DNA from: Flavobacterium sp.
GTDB taxonomy: Bacteria; Bacteroidota; Bacteroidia; Flavobacteriales; Flavobacteriaceae
Length of the DNA: 64,000 bases
Assembly (NCBI RefSeq): GCF_004295795.1
Contig: NZ_SEBR01000003.1
Span: forward strand, 62,001-126,000
Reading direction: 5' to 3'
Position 1 is the stretch's first letter, and the number at the start of each line of letters is the position of its first letter. This document shows positions 34,715-44,091 of this stretch, one piece after another. The notes under the pieces were generated by a model. The model saw only the letters and a program-made list of their open reading frames with translations, searched no databases and was not told the origin of the DNA. The position numbers were made by a program, and so were the translations under genes.

Positions 34715-36622
34715 TTACTCTTTCACAAACTTGAACGTGCGATTTCCGCCATCGGTATAAACCGTTACGAAATGTACGCCAGATGGCAATCCTGAAACAT
34801 TCAGCTCATCGGAATTTCCTTCCAAAACAACCTGCCCAAGCGGATTGGTAACCACCGCTTTCCTCAAGTTTACGCCAGTAGGCAAATTCACGTTCAAAAT
34901 GTCTTTCGCAGGATTCGGATAAATGTTCGCTCCGGCTAAAGTCGTAAAATTCGCCACGCCCAAAGACGCATTGCTATCGCGGGAAATGATGTGTTTTTGA
35001 GGATCGAACTGAATCGCAGTCACGGCAAATGGAACCGGCATGTCGAAAGTCTGTCCGTTGAAAGTATTGTTCAAAACCAAGTCAAGTTGCTGTCCGCCTG
35101 CGCCAAAAACGCGCACCGGAACGGGCATTTCGAAAAAACTGACCGAGGCGTTCGACTGCGTTTGGTTCACCGTCAAATGGCAAATCCCGCCAGACCAATT
35201 CGCGGCCGTGATCGCATACGTCGGATAACCTTGCTTGAAAACCCAGTCGTCGAAAAATCCGTCCAAATCCTGGCCTGACGCCGCTTCCAGATGCGCTTGC
35301 AAATCTGTGGTAAGTGCGTAGGCATAGGCGTGATCCGGATCGGCTAAGTAATTTCTCAAACCTTGGTAGAATGCTGTGTCGCCCAATTTCCAACGCAACA
35401 TTTCCACGACCATCGCGCCTTTGTTGTAGCTGAGTCGGCTCGAGAAAATGCGGCTCACGTTCGTGGCTTCAAGATCTGTGAGGTAAACCGCGCCGTTCGG
35501 GTTCGAAGTGATGTTGTTTATCAAGTCTGATTTCCATTCCACGAATTGCGGAATTCCGTCCATGTGCTCGACGACCAAGCCTGACATGTACGTCGCGAAG
35601 CCTTCGTTCAGCCAAATGTCTTTCCAGCTTCCGCACGTGACTTTGTCGCCAAACCATTGGTGGCCGAGTTCGTGCGCGACCAATTCTCTCCAGAATCCGG
35701 CCATGAACGAAACTGTCGTGTGTTCCATTCCGCCGCCGTAACCAAATTGGGCGTGTCCGTATTTTTCGTTCGAGAACGGATAGGTCTCAAACAGTTCCTC
35801 ATACAAATCCATGATTCCCGGCGTTTGTGCGAAACCTGTTTGGGCCGCCGCAAGATTTTCGGGATAGACATAGTTCACGATAGGAAATTCGTTTGGCGCC
35901 GTGCCTGCGGTTTGGGTAAATACCGTGTAATTCGTCACCGCGATGGCGATCAGATAAGCCGGAATCGGGTAACCGTGGTGAAAATGTGTGGTCTTGTTTG
36001 CTCCTGAAGTAGTTTGTCCAACCTCAAGTCCGTTAGAAACGGCGACGTATTGCGAAGGAGCGGTAATGTAAACGTCGATGCTGTTCACCTTGTCGTTCAA
36101 ATCCTGTTTGCAAGGCCACCAATCGCGAGCTCCAAACGGCTCCGAAAGCGTGTATAAAACAGGTGAACCATTGTGTTCTTCGGTCGTAAACGAATCCTGA
36201 TTGAATGCTGGCGCGCCCGAATAAGTGATTTCCAAAGTACGCGAAGTGCCCACAGCTTGGGGCGTCGTGAAATTCACGATCAACTCAGAGTTCGTCTGGC
36301 TGAAAGTAAGGTTCGCCGCACCGAATTTCACCGAACTCACCGTTAGCGAATTTGTCAAATCGAAGTGGATGTTCGTCATCGCAGCCAAAGCCGTGTAAGT
36401 CGTGGTGACTTTTCCGGAGATAAAATATTCCGAAGGATTCACCATAAACTCGAGCTTGTGGTAAGTGATATCGTAGTTCAAAGTGTTCGGATTTGCCTGA
36501 ACCGACATAAGTGCGTTAGCCGATTTCATCTCCGATTCCGCGATTTGGGCAATGCGCTCCACCGGATTTTGTCCAAAAGCGGATACCGCAAAAAGCAACC
36601 CCAAAAAGTATAGTTTTTTCAT
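34715..36622 (-). CDS. M1 family aminopeptidase with T9SS sorting domain
   Basis: A 635-residue secreted gluzincin. The signal peptide MKKLYFLGLLFAVSAFGQ is followed by the M1 N-terminal beta domain (YDITYHKLEFMVNPSEYFIS). The exopeptidase motif is GGGMEH (296-301), the zinc site HELGH (317-321) with third ligand Glu340 in WLNEGFATY. From about residue 560 there is a T9SS type A tail: NIYPNPAKDILNVNLPTG ... GNRTFKFVKE. It should pass the outer membrane by the type IX system and stay attached or be released. The cytoplasmic-type ERAP-like C-terminal domain is absent, so it is a short M1. A TACTTTCG box (36642-36649, reverse) lies upstream. Confidence 0.92.
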   Translation of the reverse strand: MKKLYFLGLLFAVSAFGQNPVERIAQIAESEMKSANALMSVQANPNTLNYDITYHKLEFMVNPSEYFISGKVTTTYTALAAMTNIHFDLTNSLTVSSVKFGAANLTFSQTNSELIVNFTTPQAVGTSRTLEITYSGAPAFNQDSFTTEEHNGSPVLYTLSEPFGARDWWPCKQDLNDKVNSIDVYITAPSQYVAVSNGLEVGQTTSGANKTTHFHHGYPIPAYLIAIAVTNYTVFTQTAGTAPNEFPIVNYVYPENLAAAQTGFAQTPGIMDLYEELFETYPFSNEKYGHAQFGYGGGMEHTTVSFMAGFWRELVAHELGHQWFGDKVTCGSWKDIWLNEGFATYMSGLVVEHMDGIPQFVEWKSDLINNITSNPNGAVYLTDLEATNVSRIFSSRLSYNKGAMVVEMLRWKLGDTAFYQGLRNYLADPDHAYAYALTTDLQAHLEAASGQDLDGFFDDWVFKQGYPTYAITAANWSGGICHLTVNQTQSNASVSFFEMPVPVRVFGAGGQQLDLVLNNTFNGQTFDMPVPFAVTAIQFDPQKHIISRDSNASLGVANFTTLAGANIYPNPAKDILNVNLPTGVNLRKAVVTNPLGQVVLEGNSDELNVSGLPSGVHFVTVYTDGGNRTFKFVKE

Positions 36623-36720
36623 TGAAATTTGAAAATTTTAGCGAAAGTAATCAATATTTGAAAATCAAGATGTTAATGCCGTAATAAGATTAACGCGGTC
36701 TTCAAGTTCACGGGTTTTTT

Positions 36721-36866
36721 AGGAGCCAAATCCCGCTCTTCGCTGTAGCCCTCGTTTCCCAACCGGTTTTTGCACGCGTTTTGACGAGCTTCCGTTGGTC
36801 GCTGTCAAAACTGCGGCAAAAACACGGTGGCGAAACTTCGGGGCTGCCGCTGCGATCGGGGCTAGG
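36721..36866 (+). repeat. Dispersed repeat family A, copy 2
   Basis: Starts AGGAGCCAAATCCCGCTCTT, has the core GAGCTTCCGTTGGTCGCTG (36785-36803) and ends GCGATCGGGGCTAGG. Compare 6048-6192 and 50759-50904. It occupies much of the 616-base gap between the M1 peptidase gene and serS. Confidence 0.75.
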
Positions 36867-36980
36867 TTTTGGAGAAACCAACTGCGATTTTCCATGAAAC
36901 TACAATCATTTTCATGACGCCAAAAGTTTAACAAAAACTACAGAAAATCTGTAAGGCTGATGTGTTTTTATGCCCGAACT

Positions 36981-37023
36981 TGCCAAGACCTGTTAGGTTT
37001 GATAAAACCTAACAGGTCTGGCA
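36981..37023. repeat. Long hairpin repeat (family C relative)
   Basis: TGCCAAGACCTGTTAGGTTT, a GATA loop region, then AAACCTAACAGGTCTGGCA pair over about 19 bases with one bulge. The upstream 13-mer ACAGAAAATCTGT (36940-36952) is shared with both family C copies. The rest of the gap to serS (37024-37199) shows nothing recognisable. Confidence 0.65.
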
Positions 37024-37199
37024 AACCTCGCAAATTGATGTGTTTTTTCGCCCAACACTACAAAACCACATCGCCCAAAATTACGGTTGAAAGCACTCGG
37101 TTTTTTCGATTTTTGATCTGTGTGTCCGCGAGCAAAAAAACCAAATTTCATCCCGATAACGAAATCTGTCCAAAATCTTCAACCATAAAAACAATTGAC

Positions 37200-37207
37200 T
37201 AAATTTG
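37200..37207 (+). promoter_or_regulatory. -7 box (TAAATTTG) of serS
   Basis: A perfect TAnnTTTG ending 31 bases before the serS ATG. A near-match TTC stands 19 bases upstream in the -33 position. Confidence 0.5.
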
Positions 37208-37238
37208 CCACTCATCGAAAAAAATCAACAAAAACGCC

Positions 37239-38510
37239 ATGTTACAAATAGCTTACATTCGCGAGAACCAGCAAAAAGTGATCGACGCACTGGCCAAGCG
37301 CAATATTGACGCCGCCGCCACCGTAGCCGAAGTAGTCGCCCTCGACGAAAACCGACGCGCTACACAAGTAGAACTCGACAACACCTTGGCCGAATCGAAC
37401 AAGCTGTCCAAAGACATCGGTGAATTGATGAGAAACGGAGAGAAATCGAAAGCCGCGATCCTCAAAGAGAAAACGGTCGCCCTAAAAGAAAAAAGCAAAG
37501 ATCTGGGCGAAAAACTCGATGTGTTCGCGCACGATTTGACCACCAAACTTTACACGCTCCCAAACACTCCGGCCGACATCGTGCCTTTTGGCAAAACGCC
37601 CGAGGAAAACGAGACTATTTTCCAAAGCGGGGAAATTCCGGAATTGCATGGAGAAGCCCAACCACATTGGGATCTCGTCAAAAAATACGACATTATCGAC
37701 TTCGAGCTCGGCGTGAAAATCGCCGGCGCCGGATTTCCTGTATATAAAGGTAAGGGCGCGAAACTGCAACGCGCGCTGATTTCATACTTCCTCGACAAAA
37801 ACACAGATGCAGGTTACAAGGAATTTCAGGTTCCGCATTTGGTCAACGAGGCTTCGGGCTACGGAACGGGCCAATTGCCGGATAAAGAAGGCCAGATGTA
37901 CCACGTTGGTGTGGACGATTTGTACTTGATTCCGACGGCTGAGGTTCCGGTGACGAACTTGTACAGAGACGTGATTTTGTCCGAAAGCGAATTGCCTGTG
38001 CTGGCAACGGGTTACACGCCTTGTTTCCGCCGTGAGGCCGGTTCTTACGGATCGCACGTGCGCGGACTGAACCGTCTGCACCAGTTCGACAAAGTGGAAA
38101 TCGTAAGAATCGAAAAACCTGAAAACTCTTACGCCGCTCTCGACGGAATGGTCGAACACGTGAAGGAAATCCTCGAGGAACTGAAACTTCCGTATCGCGT
38201 TTTGCGTCTGTGCGGAGGCGATATGGGATTTGCATCAGCTTTGACTTACGACTTCGAGGTTTTCTCGACAGCTCAGGATCGCTGGCTCGAAATCTCATCG
38301 GTTTCAAACTTCGAGACATTCCAATCGACGCGACTCAAATTGCGTTACCGCGACAAAGACGGAAAGAACCACTTGGCTCACACTTTGAACGGAAGTTCAT
38401 TGGCACTTCCTAGGGTTTTGGCGGGAATCATCGAGAATTATCAAACGCCCGAAGGAATCGTGATTCCGGAAGTGTTGCGAAAATATACCGGTTTCGACAT
38501 TATCGACTAA
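37239..38510 (+). CDS. serS: Seryl-tRNA synthetase
   Basis: A 423-residue class II aminoacyl-tRNA synthetase charging tRNA-Ser (and tRNA-Sec where present). The N-terminal coiled-coil arm covers residues about 1-110. The catalytic domain has motif 2 GYTPCFRREAGSYG and motif 3 NGSSLALPRVLAGIIENYQ, with the serine-specific SNFETFQSTRLKLRYR. Length and motifs are complete. The gene is monocistronic, with a -7 box at 37200 and a strong terminator at 38515. Confidence 0.97.
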   Translation: MLQIAYIRENQQKVIDALAKRNIDAAATVAEVVALDENRRATQVELDNTLAESNKLSKDIGELMRNGEKSKAAILKEKTVALKEKSKDLGEKLDVFAHDLTTKLYTLPNTPADIVPFGKTPEENETIFQSGEIPELHGEAQPHWDLVKKYDIIDFELGVKIAGAGFPVYKGKGAKLQRALISYFLDKNTDAGYKEFQVPHLVNEASGYGTGQLPDKEGQMYHVGVDDLYLIPTAEVPVTNLYRDVILSESELPVLATGYTPCFRREAGSYGSHVRGLNRLHQFDKVEIVRIEKPENSYAALDGMVEHVKEILEELKLPYRVLRLCGGDMGFASALTYDFEVFSTAQDRWLEISSVSNFETFQSTRLKLRYRDKDGKNHLAHTLNGSSLALPRVLAGIIENYQTPEGIVIPEVLRKYTGFDIID

Positions 38511-38514
38511 ATTC

Positions 38515-38541
38515 AAGCCTCCAATTTCGGGAGGCTTTTTT
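38515..38541 (+). terminator. Intrinsic terminator of serS
   Basis: AAGCCTCC (38515-38522) pairs with GGAGGCTT (38530-38537), with the T-run continuing to 38541. It lies five bases after the stop codon. Confidence 0.85.
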
Positions 38542-38569
38542 ATGAGATTCCGACCACGACTTTTGTTGC

Positions 38570-38616
38570 CCGAGTCGCAGACTCGGAAACACCTTCGCGA
38601 AGTTGAAAACTTCGCG
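38570..38616. repeat. Dispersed repeat family D, copy 2 (double hairpin)
   Basis: Hairpin 1 is CCGAGTC-GCA-GACTCGG (38570-38586) and hairpin 2 is CGCGAAGTT-GAA-AACTTCGCG (38596-38616). Order, spacing and loops match copy 1 (6224-6271), while stem bases differ in compensating pairs. Confidence 0.75.
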
Positions 38617-38797
38617 ACCCAAAGCCGAAAACAAAAGCTACCCAAAAAATCGGAACAAATCTGAAATCCACCGTAAGCCGTATCAAGCCTTAAAAAGTTC
38701 AAAATAGTGAAGTCTTGGACAATACTATCGGCCAACACAAATCCAAGAGATCAAAAGCAGCCGAACGAAGCAATGCAAGCGCAATATTTACAAAACT

Positions 38798-38831
38798 TTG
38801 ACAAAGAATCCCAACCGCGCCCGTATCTTTG
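38798..38831 (+). promoter_or_regulatory. Promoter of the TPR protein gene
   Basis: TTG (38798-38800) and TATCTTTG (38824-38831) with 23 bases between. It supports the ATG at 38895 and argues against the longer open frame that would start inside the promoter. Confidence 0.5.
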
Positions 38832-38894
38832 CGACTTCCAACCACACTAAACCGACCAAAAAAGTGTTATCTTGGAAAACCTAGGAAACTCGAA

Positions 38895-40673
38895 ATGAAA
38901 CTCAAATTTGCCCTTATCGCATTGCTGTTTTCGCTTGCGGCTTTTGCCCAGAACGAACAACTTGCCCAGAATTATTTCGAGAAAGGCGATTTTGAAAAGG
39001 CCAAAGTCAGCTATCAGGAATTGCTCAAGAACCAACCGTCGAACAGCATTTACTTTCAACGATTGGTCGAGTCTTTCCAGCAATTGCAACAGCTCGAGGA
39101 AGCCGAAAGAATGCTGCGCGAACGGTACGACCGCTACAAGCAAGGCGGCACTTTGGTCGAGATCGGATACAATTACCAGCTCAAGAAAGAAGACGCCAAA
39201 GCCAAGAAATATTACGAGGATGCGCTAGAGAGAATCAAGCAAAATGTGGGCGACGTTTACAGCGTGGCCGCGACTTTCGAGAAAAAATCGCTGCTCGATT
39301 ACGCGTTGCGAGCATACAAATTGGCGCTCGAGAAGGAGCCGAAAATGAACTTCAATTACCAAATGGCATTGCTTTACGGCCAACAAGGCAACACCGATTT
39401 GATGATAAATACGTTTCTCGACGAAGCCTACGCGAATCCCAACAGCTCGATTGTCGTGCAAAACCAATTGTCGCGTTTTATGGCCGACGAAGCCGCAGCG
39501 AATTTCAACGATACGCTTAGAAAGGCTTTGCTGTTGCGGGCGCAAAAGAATCAGGACATTTTCTGGAACCAGTATTTGAGTTGGTTTTATGTGCAACAGA
39601 AAGAATACGGAAAGGCATTCATTCAAGAAAAAGCGATCTATAAACGCGATCCTGAGACGTTCTACAACATCGTGAATCTGGCCGAATTGGCGGTTCAGGA
39701 GAACGATTCCGAGACGGCGATCGAGGTTTTCACGTGGGTTTTGGCCAATACGTCCGATATCGAATTGCGCGTCAAGGCCAATTTTTATCTGATGAAAATG
39801 CGGGTTGATTCGGCGACAGACAAAGACAACGCCCAGATTTCATTAGACTTCAAGAAGTTGACGGACGAATTCGGACTCAATCCGTTCACGCTCGATCTAC
39901 AGATTCTTCAGGCGCATTTCGTGACTTTCAATACCAAAAATCCAGAGCTCGGGAAAAATCTGCTAAAGAAATCTTTGGAGTTGCAACTCAACCGCTATCA
40001 ACAAGCCGAAGTCAAAATGGAACTTGCCGACATTTTGCTGTTCGAGGAAAAGTTCAATCAGGCGTTGATTTACTATTCCCAAATCGAGGACGATCTCAAA
40101 AATGATCCCGTCGGACACGAAGCCAGCCTGAAATCGGCCAGAACGAGTTATTTCAAAGGTGACTTCACTTGGGCGCAGGCGCAATTCAAAACGCTGAAAT
40201 CGGCCTCGACACAATTGATCGCAAACGATGCTTTGGAGTATTTTCTTTTGGTTTCGGACAACACCGTAGAAGATTCCACGCAAACCGCCTTAAAGAAGTT
40301 CGCGCGCGCCGACTATTTGTTGTATCAGAATAAGGCCAAGGAATCCGAAGCGGCTTTCCAGGCAATCCTGCAAGAGTTCAAAGACAAACCGATTGAAGCC
40401 GTGACGTTGTTGCGACTCGGGAAAATCTGCGAGAAAAAAGGCGATTTCACCACCGCTTTGAATCTGTACAAAAACATTATCGACAACCACGCCGACGGCA
40501 TTTACGTGGACGAAGCCCTGTATTTTTCGGCCGATATCTACAATTTCAAGCTCAAAGATCCCGAAAAGGCAAAACCTTTGTACGAGAAGATGATTTTCGA
40601 ACATCAGGACAGCATCCACTTCGTCGAGGCGCGAAAGAAGTACCGAACTTTAAGAGGCGACACGAACTTGTAA
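38895..40673 (+). CDS. Exported tetratricopeptide repeat protein
   Basis: A 592-residue protein. The signal peptide MKLKFALIALLFSLAAFAQ precedes a long array of TPR helices, for example NEQLAQNYFEKGDFEKAKVS, NYQLKKEDAKAKKYYEDALE and LGKICEKKGDFTTALNLYKN. There is no catalytic motif or T9SS tail, so it is most likely periplasmic, acting as a scaffold for an envelope complex. It is upstream of DUF4286-rsmA-mgtE with a 114-base gap that contains heptamer repeats. The start was chosen from the signal peptide and the promoter position. Confidence 0.85.
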   Translation: MKLKFALIALLFSLAAFAQNEQLAQNYFEKGDFEKAKVSYQELLKNQPSNSIYFQRLVESFQQLQQLEEAERMLRERYDRYKQGGTLVEIGYNYQLKKEDAKAKKYYEDALERIKQNVGDVYSVAATFEKKSLLDYALRAYKLALEKEPKMNFNYQMALLYGQQGNTDLMINTFLDEAYANPNSSIVVQNQLSRFMADEAAANFNDTLRKALLLRAQKNQDIFWNQYLSWFYVQQKEYGKAFIQEKAIYKRDPETFYNIVNLAELAVQENDSETAIEVFTWVLANTSDIELRVKANFYLMKMRVDSATDKDNAQISLDFKKLTDEFGLNPFTLDLQILQAHFVTFNTKNPELGKNLLKKSLELQLNRYQQAEVKMELADILLFEEKFNQALIYYSQIEDDLKNDPVGHEASLKSARTSYFKGDFTWAQAQFKTLKSASTQLIANDALEYFLLVSDNTVEDSTQTALKKFARADYLLYQNKAKESEAAFQAILQEFKDKPIEAVTLLRLGKICEKKGDFTTALNLYKNIIDNHADGIYVDEALYFSADIYNFKLKDPEKAKPLYEKMIFEHQDSIHFVEARKKYRTLRGDTNL

Positions 40674-40686
40674 AATCGCTGGTTGT

Positions 40687-40735
40687 AAATTCCAATCAAA
40701 TCCCAAATCCCAAAAATCAAATTCCAAATTCCAAT
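40687..40735 (+). repeat. Degenerate heptamer tandem repeat
   Basis: About six imperfect copies of AAATTCC / AAATCCC stand in a row between the TPR gene and the DUF4286 gene. The tract is C-rich on one strand and could vary in length. Confidence 0.55.
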
Positions 40736-40787
40736 CGCGCCGCAACTTTTGACCTAAAAAATTTTCGCACTTCCAAACATTTCAATC

Positions 40788-41108
40788 ATGATACTCTATA
40801 ACGTCACCATCAACATACACGAATCTGTCCACGACAAATGGATGGAATGGATGCAACACAAACACATTTCAGATGTTTTGGCCACCGGAAAATTCACGAC
40901 CGCAAGAATGGTAAAAGTCCTGGTCGAGGAAGAAATGGGCGGACAAACGTATGCCGTGCAATTCTGTGCAGAAAACCGCGATTTGCTCGAACGCTATTAC
41001 GAGGAAGACGCACCTCGTTTGCGAGAGGAAAGTGCCGCGCTTTGGGGCGATAAGATGCTCGCGTTCAGAACCGAACTCGAATTGATTTCTGACCATTCAA
41101 GTATTTAA
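40788..41108 (+). CDS. DUF4286 family protein
   Basis: A 106-residue protein that matches the Bacteroidota DUF4286 family: [20 protein letters not shown] at the start, [20 protein letters not shown] in the middle and [20 protein letters not shown] later. The ferredoxin-like fold is inferred. No function is known. It is directly upstream of rsmA (one base between), and this linkage is common in the phylum as I recall it. A link to ribosome maturation is possible but unproven. Confidence 0.85.
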   Translation: MILYNVTINIHESVHDKWMEWMQHKHISDVLATGKFTTARMVKVLVEEEMGGQTYAVQFCAENRDLLERYYEEDAPRLREESAALWGDKMLAFRTELELISDHSSI

Positions 41109-41109
41109 G

Positions 41110-41898
41110 ATGGACAAGGTAAAAGCCAAAAAACACCTCGGACAGCACTTTCTGACCGACGAGAATATTGCCCGCAACATCGCCGATTCACTTGTCGGGA
41201 AAGACTATTCGGACGTGCTCGAAATCGGGCCGGGAATGGGCGTGCTCACGAAATACTTGCTCGAGAAAGACTACACGACTTACGTGATCGAGATCGATAC
41301 GGAATCGGTAGAATACCTGAACGTGCATTATCCGAAATTGCACGGGAAAATCATCTCGAAAGACTTTCTCAAATACAATATCAACGAGGTTTTTGAGGAT
41401 CGTCCGTTTGCGATCATCGGAAACTTTCCCTACAACATTTCGTCCCAGATCGTGTTCCGCGCCTTGGAATTGAGACACCAGATTCCCGAATTTTCGGGTA
41501 TGTTCCAAAAAGAGGTCGCCGAAAGGATTTGCGAGAAAAAAGGCAGCAAAGCTTACGGAATCTTGTCGGTTTTGGTTCAGGCGTTCTATGAAGCCGACTA
41601 TCTTTTCACCGTGAGCGAGACCGTTTTCAATCCGCCGCCAAAAGTGAAATCAGGTGTTTTGCGCTTGACGCGGAAGCAAGACTACACGCTTCCGTGCGAC
41701 GAGAAACTGTTTTTCAGGGTCGTGAAAACGGCTTTTAACCAACGCCGGAAACAGCTTCGGAACAGCTTAAAATCCTTCGGCCTTTCCGATAAATTGCGCG
41801 AAAATCCTATCTTTGACCTCCGTCCGGAGCAACTGGACGTAGCGCAGTTCATTTCGGTAACCCAAAACATCCAGGCCGATGGAGTTCAAAGTCAGTAA
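41110..41898 (+). CDS. rsmA: 16S rRNA dimethyladenosine transferase RsmA (KsgA)
   Basis: A 262-residue SAM-dependent methyltransferase that dimethylates two adjacent adenines near the 3' end of 16S rRNA. The N-terminus [20 protein letters not shown] is diagnostic. The SAM loop is [14 protein letters not shown] (GPGMG 40-44) and the catalytic motif NFPYNI (105-110). The C-terminal helical domain ([15 protein letters not shown]) binds rRNA. It lies in an operon with DUF4286 and overlaps mgtE by 20 bases, which indicates coupled translation. Confidence 0.97.
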   Translation: MDKVKAKKHLGQHFLTDENIARNIADSLVGKDYSDVLEIGPGMGVLTKYLLEKDYTTYVIEIDTESVEYLNVHYPKLHGKIISKDFLKYNINEVFEDRPFAIIGNFPYNISSQIVFRALELRHQIPEFSGMFQKEVAERICEKKGSKAYGILSVLVQAFYEADYLFTVSETVFNPPPKVKSGVLRLTRKQDYTLPCDEKLFFRVVKTAFNQRRKQLRNSLKSFGLSDKLRENPIFDLRPEQLDVAQFISVTQNIQADGVQSQ

Positions 41899-43231
41899 AG
41901 AGCTAATCTCTCACATCGAATCGCTGATCACGGCGAGAGACGACAAGGAACTCGAAGCCTTGTTGAACGATATGCACTTTGCCGACGTAGCCGAGATTCT
42001 CGACGAACTCGGAGCCAACGAGGCGACCTATATTTTCAAGGTTCTCGACACCGAAAAAACAGCCGAAATCCTTCTCGAACTCGACGACGAAGTGCGCGAG
42101 GACATTCTCGAGCGCCTTTCCCCGAAAGAGATTGCCGAAGAACTTGACGCGCTCGATACGAACGACGCCGTCGACATCATCTCTGAACTTCCGCAGAACA
42201 TCAAGGAAGAAGTAATCCTTGAACTTCAGGACGTCGAACACGCCAAGGACATCGTCGAACTCTTGCGTTATGACGAGCACACGGCCGGCGGTTTGATGCA
42301 CAAGGAACTCGTGAAAGTCAACGAGAACTGGAACGTTTTGACCTGCGTGAAAGAAATGCGAATCCAGGCCGAGAACGTTTCGCGAGTCCATTCGATTTAT
42401 GTGGTCGACGACGAAGACAGGCTCAAAGGCCGACTTTCGCTCAAAGACTTGCTCACGACTTCTACCAAAACAGCGATCGGAGACGTTTACATCAGGAAAC
42501 TGAACATGGTCAAGATCGATACCGAAGACGTCGAAGTCGCGCGTATCATGCAGAAATACGATTTGGAAGCGATTCCGGTAGTGGACGAAATGGGAAGACT
42601 TGTCGGAAGGATCACGATCGACGACATCGTAGACGTAATCAAGGACGAAGCCGACAAAGATTACCAGTTGGCGGCCGGTATCTCGCAAGACGTCGATTCG
42701 GATGACAGCATTCTCGATCTCACCAAAGCGCGTTTGCCGTGGCTGGTTTTGGCACTGCTTGGCGGATTCATCACAGTTCGTGTGCTAGGACTTTTCGAAG
42801 GCGCGATGGCCGAACACGGACACCTTTTTTTCTTCACGCCTTTGATTGCGGCGATGGCGGGAAATGTCGGAGTACAATCGTCGGCGATCATCGTTCAGGG
42901 TTTGGCCAACAACACGATCAGCGGTTCGTTGTTCAATCGATTGGTCAAGGAAATCTCGCTTAGTTTACTCAACGGATCGATTCTCGCGATCATCCTTTTC
43001 GCCGGAAGCCATTTCTTGCTCGACGTCGAAATGATCGTCGGATTCATCGTTACGATCGCGTTGGTTTCGGTGATTGTGATCGCTTCTTTGATTGGCACTT
43101 TTATCCCTATTTTGCTCGATAAATTCGGAATCGATCCAGCGCTTGCGACTGGTCCGTTCATTACGACGAGCAACGATATTTGCGGAATCCTGATTTACTT
43201 CTCGATTGCCAAATTGATTTTGGGCTTCTAG
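41879..43231 (+). CDS. mgtE: Magnesium transporter MgtE
   Basis: A 450-residue channel-type Mg2+ transporter. The N-terminal superhelical domain covers residues about 1-130 ([18 protein letters not shown]). Tandem CBS domains span about 135-255 ([20 protein letters not shown] and [20 protein letters not shown]). Five membrane segments follow from about 280, ending with [19 protein letters not shown], the conserved pore region. The cytosolic domains sense magnesium and gate the dimer. It overlaps rsmA by 20 bases, and magnesium supply and rRNA maturation may share control for that reason (inference). Confidence 0.95.
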   Translation: MEFKVSKELISHIESLITARDDKELEALLNDMHFADVAEILDELGANEATYIFKVLDTEKTAEILLELDDEVREDILERLSPKEIAEELDALDTNDAVDIISELPQNIKEEVILELQDVEHAKDIVELLRYDEHTAGGLMHKELVKVNENWNVLTCVKEMRIQAENVSRVHSIYVVDDEDRLKGRLSLKDLLTTSTKTAIGDVYIRKLNMVKIDTEDVEVARIMQKYDLEAIPVVDEMGRLVGRITIDDIVDVIKDEADKDYQLAAGISQDVDSDDSILDLTKARLPWLVLALLGGFITVRVLGLFEGAMAEHGHLFFFTPLIAAMAGNVGVQSSAIIVQGLANNTISGSLFNRLVKEISLSLLNGSILAIILFAGSHFLLDVEMIVGFIVTIALVSVIVIASLIGTFIPILLDKFGIDPALATGPFITTSNDICGILIYFSIAKLILGF

Positions 43232-43374
43232 TTTCCGACTCAAAATCCACGAATTGGTATTGGTATTTCCCGTCGGATAAAAGTTCGCATCCACGCCAAC
43301 TCTTGGCTCCGTATTTGCATCAGACGTTTTATACAATTTTTCGTTAAACGATGCCGAAGCCGTGATTTCTCTGT

Positions 43375-43382
43375 TATTTTTG
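43375..43382 (+). promoter_or_regulatory. -7 box (TATTTTTG)
   Basis: A perfect TAnnTTTG whose 3' end is 26 bases before the ATG at 43409. No TTG stands at the -33 position. Confidence 0.4.
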
Positions 43383-43408
43383 TCCCACTCACTTGTTTGC
43401 CAGACCTC

Positions 43409-44056
43409 ATGAAATTTTTGTTGCCCATCTTTTTGCTTTTTGCCGGCGTTGCTTTTGCGCAAAAGCTCGATTCTGGGAACAATTCGCTGAACATTCCGCC
43501 AATTTTGCCGCCTAAAACAACCGCGCCCGTAGTCGTTCCGCCAAAAGCCGATCCTTATTACGTTCCGCCGTCCATCAAAGGCGAGCCTTCGAAAAGCTAT
43601 AGTTTGGACACCGATCAGAAAATCAACTTTGGAGCGCCGAAACCCAAATTCATCAATCCCGGAGACGAGATCGCAGACAAGCTGAACAAAGAAGCGTCCG
43701 GAGGAAATTTCAAGGACTTGCGCATGAACAAACACATGGGCGAATTTCGCGTGACGAGTTCAATGGTGACGGTTTATTATCAGGACATCGGCGCTTACAT
43801 CGACGGCGAACGCATTGCGGTTTACGTAAACGACAAACTCGTCAAGGAGCTTTTTATCAACGGCTCTCGACAGGCTTTCGAAGTGCCGCTGCAACCGGGT
43901 TTCAACAAACTTTTGCTCAAGGTGACCAACGTCGGGACAGTTTACCCGAGTTCGATTTTCTATGAGGTCGTTGACGACAAAGGCCGTTCGCTTTTGTCAG
44001 ATTCGTGGTTTGCCGATATTGGGATTTATGCCGATATGATCATCGTCAAGGAATAG
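43409..44056 (+). CDS. Exported protein of unknown function, 215 residues
   Basis: The ATG at 43409 gives a clean signal peptide (MKFLLPIFLLFAGVAFAQ). A Pro-rich linker follows (IPPILPPKTTAPVVVPPKAD), then a compact beta domain: MVTVYYQDIGAYIDGERIAV, YVNDKLVKELFINGSRQAFE, and PLQPGFNKLLLKVTNVGTVY. The second half looks like a carbohydrate-binding-like or Ig-like sandwich, but I recognise no named family. No lipobox or T9SS tail is present, so it is probably periplasmic. It has its own -7 box at 43375-43382. Confidence 0.75.
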   Translation: MKFLLPIFLLFAGVAFAQKLDSGNNSLNIPPILPPKTTAPVVVPPKADPYYVPPSIKGEPSKSYSLDTDQKINFGAPKPKFINPGDEIADKLNKEASGGNFKDLRMNKHMGEFRVTSSMVTVYYQDIGAYIDGERIAVYVNDKLVKELFINGSRQAFEVPLQPGFNKLLLKVTNVGTVYPSSIFYEVVDDKGRSLLSDSWFADIGIYADMIIVKE

Positions 44057-44067
44057 TCCGAATTTGG

Positions 44068-44075
44068 TAACTTTG
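44068..44075 (+). promoter_or_regulatory. -7 box (TAACTTTG) of the dehydrogenase-VOC gene
   Basis: A perfect TAnnTTTG, 16 bases before the ATG at 44092. There is no TTG at the -33 position. Confidence 0.4.
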
Positions 44076-44091
44076 GGCAAAACTGCGCCAC

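Noticed and set aside
40687..40735. Heptamer tract as a riboswitch or regulatory RNA
   Set aside because: It is a simple direct repeat with no pairing and no link to a known riboswitch. Listed only as a repeat.
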